Shown one piece after another: positions 6,061 through 8,592 of a stretch of DNA of 8,592 nucleotides. Under the pieces are notes generated by a model, which searched no databases, was not told where the DNA came from, and saw nothing but the letters and a program-made list of their open reading frames with translations. This DNA comes from CAISTG01 sp964455185 (GTDB taxonomy: Bacteria > Patescibacteriota > Patescibacteriia > 2-01-FULL-39-33). The stretch covers positions 1 to 8,592 of the forward strand of contig CAYVUR010000025.1 of the NCBI GenBank assembly GCA_964455185.1, given 5' to 3'. Each line of letters starts with the position of its first letter. The stretch's first letter is position 1. Position numbers and translations under genes: made by a program.

Positions 6061-6104
6061 GCGTCCCTTAAGGAATAAGGAATCTACCTGATAATCCGGG
6101 ACGC
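6061..6104 (+). other. Long-loop hairpin in the 3' part of the plus-strand unit
   Basis: GCGTCCC (6061-6067) pairs perfectly with GGGACGC (6098-6104) around a 30-base loop. No U-tract follows. The stretch 6043-6142 has no ATG-started frame or other recognisable gene. It may be a structured 3' untranslated region or part of a non-coding RNA. Confidence 0.4.
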
Positions 6105-6142
6105 AAAAAGGCGTGATCACAATCCACCTCTTCGCACTTCAA

Positions 6143-6184
6143 ATCGTCGGCAACCAATCCAGTTGGTAGCTGACGATATTTTTT
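6143..6184 (+). terminator. Intrinsic terminator of the plus-strand small-ORF unit
   Basis: A 15-position stem, 6143-6157 with 6163-6177, has one A-A mismatch and one G-U pair around a 5-base loop. It is followed by six T at 6179-6184 on the plus strand. No T-run follows on the minus strand, so it does not serve the converging crtI-type gene. It sets the right end of the GC-rich island and shows that this region is transcribed left to right. Confidence 0.9.
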
Positions 6185-6231
6185 AAAAAAATAAAAAAGG
6201 TAAGATATCCACCTCTCTTATAAAAAAATAA

Positions 6232-7725
6232 TCAAAACATTACCCCGTATTTCTTGCAAATCAACTTGGCACAAATACGTCCCGATTCAAAAATTGTCGG
6301 CAAACCGCTACCCGGATGTGTACCACCACCAGTTAAATAACAATTTCCCACTTCTTCGAATTCATTATGCGGACGAAACCACATCATCTGTCCTAAATTA
6401 TGCGCTAAATTAAAAGTAGCTCCTTCATAAATATTATAATTTTTCTCCCAGTCCTCTGGAGTAATAATTTGCTCTAATTCAATATTTTCTTCTAAATCAT
6501 CAAGTTTCAATCTCTCCTTCAAAGCCTCTAATAAATAACGTCTCGTTGTTGCTTTTTCTTTACTCCAATCAATGCCAGAGCGATTATTAGGAACTGGCAA
6601 TAATACATACATAGCACTTTTACCTTCGGGTGCTAAATCCGGATCGGTAATACTAGTATCACGAACATAAAAAGAAATGTTATCTCCCGATAATTTGCCA
6701 GAAAAAACTTCTTCTACGTTCTTCTTGTAGTCCTTAGCAAAAACTATTGTATTGTGTTGTAATTTATACTGCTTTTTTAAACCTAAAAGCATCAAGAAAA
6801 TAGAGCAAGAAATCCCCTTCTTATCTAATTGTTTACGAGAATATTTTTTTAAAACTCCAGCAGGAAAAAGATTATTACAAGCATAGCCAAAGTCGGCATT
6901 AATAATCACCTTATCAGCTAAAATCTTTTCTCCTGAATTTAATTCCACTCCTATTACTTGACGCTGATTTAATAATATTTGTTTTACTGGTGAATTATAA
7001 TAAATGTTTGCGCCTAATTCTTGAACTGCTTTAGACATTTGTCTAGTAATTTCTGATAAACCACCTTTAATATGATAAACTCCCATCTCATGCTCAACAA
7101 ACGGCACCAATCCGAAAGCTCCAGGACACTCCCAAGGCGACATACCCAAATATTTGGCCTGAAAAGTGAAAGACAAACGCGCCAAAGGACTACGGAAATA
7201 ATTCCCCATCACTTGGTATAATGATTGACCGAGTGAAAAATAAGGCAAAGAACTAATAGCGCGCCACCTAAAAACATCAAAAATATTATTATTATCTGAC
7301 TGAAGCAGGGGCATCAATTTAGTAAAGCGCTTCTTTTCTTTAATATTAAATTTATCTAAACCATCCTCTTCTCCCGGAAAAACCCGTTTCAATTCTTTTT
7401 TCATGGAAACAACATCATCAAAAATATCAATATAATTATTATCAGGATAAATCAAACGATACATCGGTGATAAACGAATAAATTCTAAATAATCATCACT
7501 TTTCAATCCTGATTGCTCGAAAATCTCATCCAAAATATATTTCATCATGAAAAAAGTAGGACCGACATCAAAACGAAATCCCTTAAGATTAATTTCGGAG
7601 GTTCGTCCGCCCGGTTGAGAGGCTTTCTCATAAACATTAACATCAAATCCCCGACTAGCCAAAAGCATAGCCGCAGCTAAACCACCCGGACCAGCCCCAA
7701 TAATAACTATTTTCTTTGAATTCAT
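6232..7725 (-). CDS. Phytoene desaturase / carotenoid desaturase-isomerase family FAD oxidoreductase (CrtI-like)
   Basis: CrtI-type enzymes use FAD to desaturate or isomerise C30/C40 carotenoid precursors at the membrane. The 497 residues, about the family's usual length, start with the dinucleotide fold GAGPGG (10-15) and the FAD-ribose acid E33 in VYEK, then PGGRTSEINLKGFRFDVGPT (38-57). The middle has GVYHIKGGLSEI (215-226). The end carries the CrtI-type signature YLTGGGTHPGSGLPTIFESG (463-482). Nothing is missing. It starts 1 base after the stop of the upstream membrane protein gene, so the two are cotranscribed. No phytoene or squalene synthase is in the window, so the substrate cannot be named; a retinol-saturase/CrtISO-like role or another crt desaturase step is possible. 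No own terminator is visible before 6185, where it converges on the plus-strand unit. Confidence 0.9.
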   Translation of the reverse strand: MNSKKIVIIGAGPGGLAAAMLLASRGFDVNVYEKASQPGGRTSEINLKGFRFDVGPTFFMMKYILDEIFEQSGLKSDDYLEFIRLSPMYRLIYPDNNYIDIFDDVVSMKKELKRVFPGEEDGLDKFNIKEKKRFTKLMPLLQSDNNNIFDVFRWRAISSLPYFSLGQSLYQVMGNYFRSPLARLSFTFQAKYLGMSPWECPGAFGLVPFVEHEMGVYHIKGGLSEITRQMSKAVQELGANIYYNSPVKQILLNQRQVIGVELNSGEKILADKVIINADFGYACNNLFPAGVLKKYSRKQLDKKGISCSIFLMLLGLKKQYKLQHNTIVFAKDYKKNVEEVFSGKLSGDNISFYVRDTSITDPDLAPEGKSAMYVLLPVPNNRSGIDWSKEKATTRRYLLEALKERLKLDDLEENIELEQIITPEDWEKNYNIYEGATFNLAHNLGQMMWFRPHNEFEEVGNCYLTGGGTHPGSGLPTIFESGRICAKLICKKYGVMF

Positions 7726-7726
7726 G

Positions 7727-8065
7727 CTATTTAGAATATTTAGTAGTAATAAAATCTATAACAACACCATAAATTATGCCGGCTATAAAACCTAAAACAT
7801 CTCTAGCTTCTGATGCCACATACCAAGAAAGACTAACAATAAATCCTAGACAAGCACCACGGATAAGAGAATTAGTTGTTGGCTTTTTAATCAGCACAAT
7901 GCCTCCAGCTAAACCTATTATTATACCCATGATTACTCGATTATACCAAGCAGAAAATAAAAACAGTCCATTACCTTCAAATCCGAGACGAAAACCGATA
8001 CCAATAATACAAAAAATTCCTAAAATAACTCCTAAAATAGTAGCTAAAAATAATCTATTTTTCAT
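7727..8065 (-). CDS. Four-helix integral membrane protein of unknown function
   Basis: The 112 residues are almost entirely membrane segments, at about 5-24, 43-59, 67-84 and 89-107, rich in Gly and Ile, with short polar loops (KKPTTNS at 60-66, SEARD at 85-89) and a lysine-containing C-terminus. No family was recognised. The heterodimeric lycopene cyclase subunits are of similar size, but their conserved acidic P-x-E type motif is not seen here, so that role is not supported. Its stop lies 1 base before the CrtI-like gene, and it comes first in the operon, which makes a link to carotenoid or membrane-lipid biology plausible but unproven. A TATAAT box (8086-8091) lies 20 bases upstream of the ATG with no clear -35. 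No strong Shine-Dalgarno is seen. Confidence 0.8.
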   Translation of the reverse strand: MKNRLFLATILGVILGIFCIIGIGFRLGFEGNGLFLFSAWYNRVIMGIIIGLAGGIVLIKKPTTNSLIRGACLGFIVSLSWYVASEARDVLGFIAGIIYGVVIDFITTKYSK

Positions 8066-8085
8066 ATTTCATTTTAATATTAACT

Positions 8086-8091
8086 ATTATA
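8086..8091 (-). promoter_or_regulatory. -10 box of the membrane protein/crtI-like operon
   Basis: TATAAT on the minus strand, 20 bases upstream of the start codon at 8065. It implies a leader of about 14 bases. The -35 position falls in the AT-rich edge of the neighbouring terminator and is poor. Confidence 0.45.
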
Positions 8092-8111
8092 TTTTAACAA
8101 AAATTTAATAA

Positions 8112-8156
8112 AAATAAAACAAAAACGAGCTATCCAAGCCCGTTTTTGTTTTATTT
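8112..8156. terminator. Bidirectional-looking terminator after the cysteine-rich gene
   Basis: A perfect 16-bp stem (8112-8127 with 8141-8156) ends in CG/CG, with further inner pairing (AGC with GCC side, one mismatch) around the loop. The arms themselves are A-rich on one side and T-rich on the other, giving a T-run on either strand. It lies 6 bases after the cysteine-rich gene's stop and separates it from the operon to the left. Confidence 0.9.
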
Positions 8157-8162
8157 AAAGCT

Positions 8163-8423
8163 TTATTTCTTACAACCGCAACCTGATTTAACTCCGTTGC
8201 CTGTTCCGTTCTGGCTATTGCAAGAACCCTTGCAACCACAACTTTCTTTATCAGTGCAACCACAACTGCCACCATCCTTCTGGCAGTCACAACCTTCAAT
8301 CTTGGCGGAACCACTTGCCGGATTGCCGGCGCTAGCCGGAGATATCCCGGAACTTACAGCAAAAATAGCTCCTGCTACGAACAGTGCGGTTATTACTCCG
8401 CCCCAAATTACTCCTTTACTCAT
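8163..8423 (-). CDS. Secreted or membrane-anchored cysteine-rich small protein (metallothionein-like)
   Basis: The 86 residues have an N-terminal hydrophobic segment (6-24) followed by ISPASA, with an A-x-A signal peptidase site after A32. The mature part (33-86) is Gly/Ser/Lys-rich and holds nine cysteines (45, 47, 54, 56, 62, 64, 68, 82, 84), arranged as four C-x-C pairs plus one C. Clustered C-x-C is typical of metal-thiolate proteins, so metal binding outside the membrane is a reasonable inference. A disulfide-rich secreted peptide or a modified peptide precursor is also possible. No His or transport genes lie beside it. It has its own terminator; no clear Shine-Dalgarno is seen. The family was not recognised with certainty. 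Confidence 0.8.
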   Translation of the reverse strand: MSKGVIWGGVITALFVAGAIFAVSSGISPASAGNPASGSAKIEGCDCQKDGGSCGCTDKESCGCKGSCNSQNGTGNGVKSGCGCKK

Positions 8424-8522
8424 AAAAATAATTTTATTTATTATTAATAATAATTTTTATTAATATTTTTCATTTTGACGTTGGTAAATATCTCGTAAAT
8501 TTAAAAATTGTAATACTTTTGA

Positions 8523-8592
8523 TTAAAAGGTTGTTGATTTTTTTAAAGGGATAGAATAGTTATTTAATTGTTGTAATCTAGTGAATTGTGTT
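8523..8592 (-). CDS. Possible C-terminal end of a gene entering from the right edge
   Basis: A minus-strand frame is open from the window edge for 22 codons and ends with TAA at 8523-8525. The residues (TRLQQLNNYSIPLKKSTTF) look ordinary for an AT-rich gene. The same frame then continues for 20 sense codons, including LRDIYQRQNEKY, to TAA at 8460-8462. It is too short to identify. The 8424-8592 stretch otherwise shows only AT-rich sequence, and no convincing promoter for the cysteine-rich gene could be picked. Confidence 0.2.
   Translation of the reverse strand, partial: TQFTRLQQLNNYSIPLKKSTTF

Noticed and set aside
6088..6187. Arg-rich third frame after the two small ORFs, possible CTG start
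   Set aside because: No ATG/GTG/TTG start or proper Shine-Dalgarno, and it runs into the terminator hairpin.
7727..8065. Membrane protein as a heterodimeric lycopene cyclase subunit
   Set aside because: Size and neighbour fit, but the conserved acidic cyclase motif is not visible.
7776..8108. Plus-strand 110-codon frame opposite the four-helix membrane protein
   Set aside because: Antisense shadow, no start signals; the minus-strand frame has clear membrane helices and tight operon spacing.
8146..8463. Plus-strand frame opposite the cysteine-rich gene (and another minus frame across it)
   Set aside because: Its Pro/Gln/Leu-rich content is the antisense image of Cys/Gly-rich codons. It starts inside the terminator stem.
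1..8592. CRISPR array, tRNA, rRNA or insertion sequence
   Set aside because: No spaced direct repeats, cloverleaf, ribosomal RNA signature or transposase were seen on either strand.

Overview
The window looks like a piece of a small-genome, AT-rich bacterium, most plausibly a Patescibacteria/CPR-type lineage. This is inferred from about 27-30% GC in the ordinary genes, a compact HrcA, weak Shine-Dalgarno sites, and an orphan histidine kinase with a 7TM-type sensor. No marker gene fixes the taxonomy. Nearly all recognisable genes lie on the minus strand and read right to left.

Left part (1-1866), heat-shock operon: a consensus promoter (TTGACA-17-TATAGT) with a perfect CIRCE operator at its start site drives hrcA, then hsp20, then grpE. 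dnaK would be expected next, beyond the left edge. HrcA should bind CIRCE and repress its own operon. The intrinsic terminator of the next gene upstream sits directly against this promoter.

Middle left (1950-4209): a single 746-residue membrane histidine kinase (about nine transmembrane helices, GAF, HisKA, HATPase) with no response regulator beside it. An extended -10 promoter inside a perfect 21-bp palindrome touches its start codon, so the mRNA is probably leaderless.

Middle (about 4221-6185), a compositional island: sampled lines are about 52-53% GC against about 27-30% outside. It holds two divergent transcription units around an AT-rich core, each with its own promoter, a strong Shine-Dalgarno and its own intrinsic terminator. 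The minus-strand unit encodes a membrane-anchored protein resembling acyl-ACP reductase (AAR), with the putative catalytic Cys retained. The plus-strand unit carries two translationally coupled (ATGA) tiny hydrophobic reading frames. Each is interrupted by one in-frame stop (TAG, then TAA) just after its first part. This is the strangest part of the window: decayed genes, recoded genes or a structured RNA are all possible.

Right part (6232-8592): a two-gene operon of a four-helix membrane protein and a CrtI-type carotenoid desaturase/isomerase; a bidirectional terminator; a secreted, cysteine-rich, metallothionein-like small protein; and an unexplained partial frame at the right edge.
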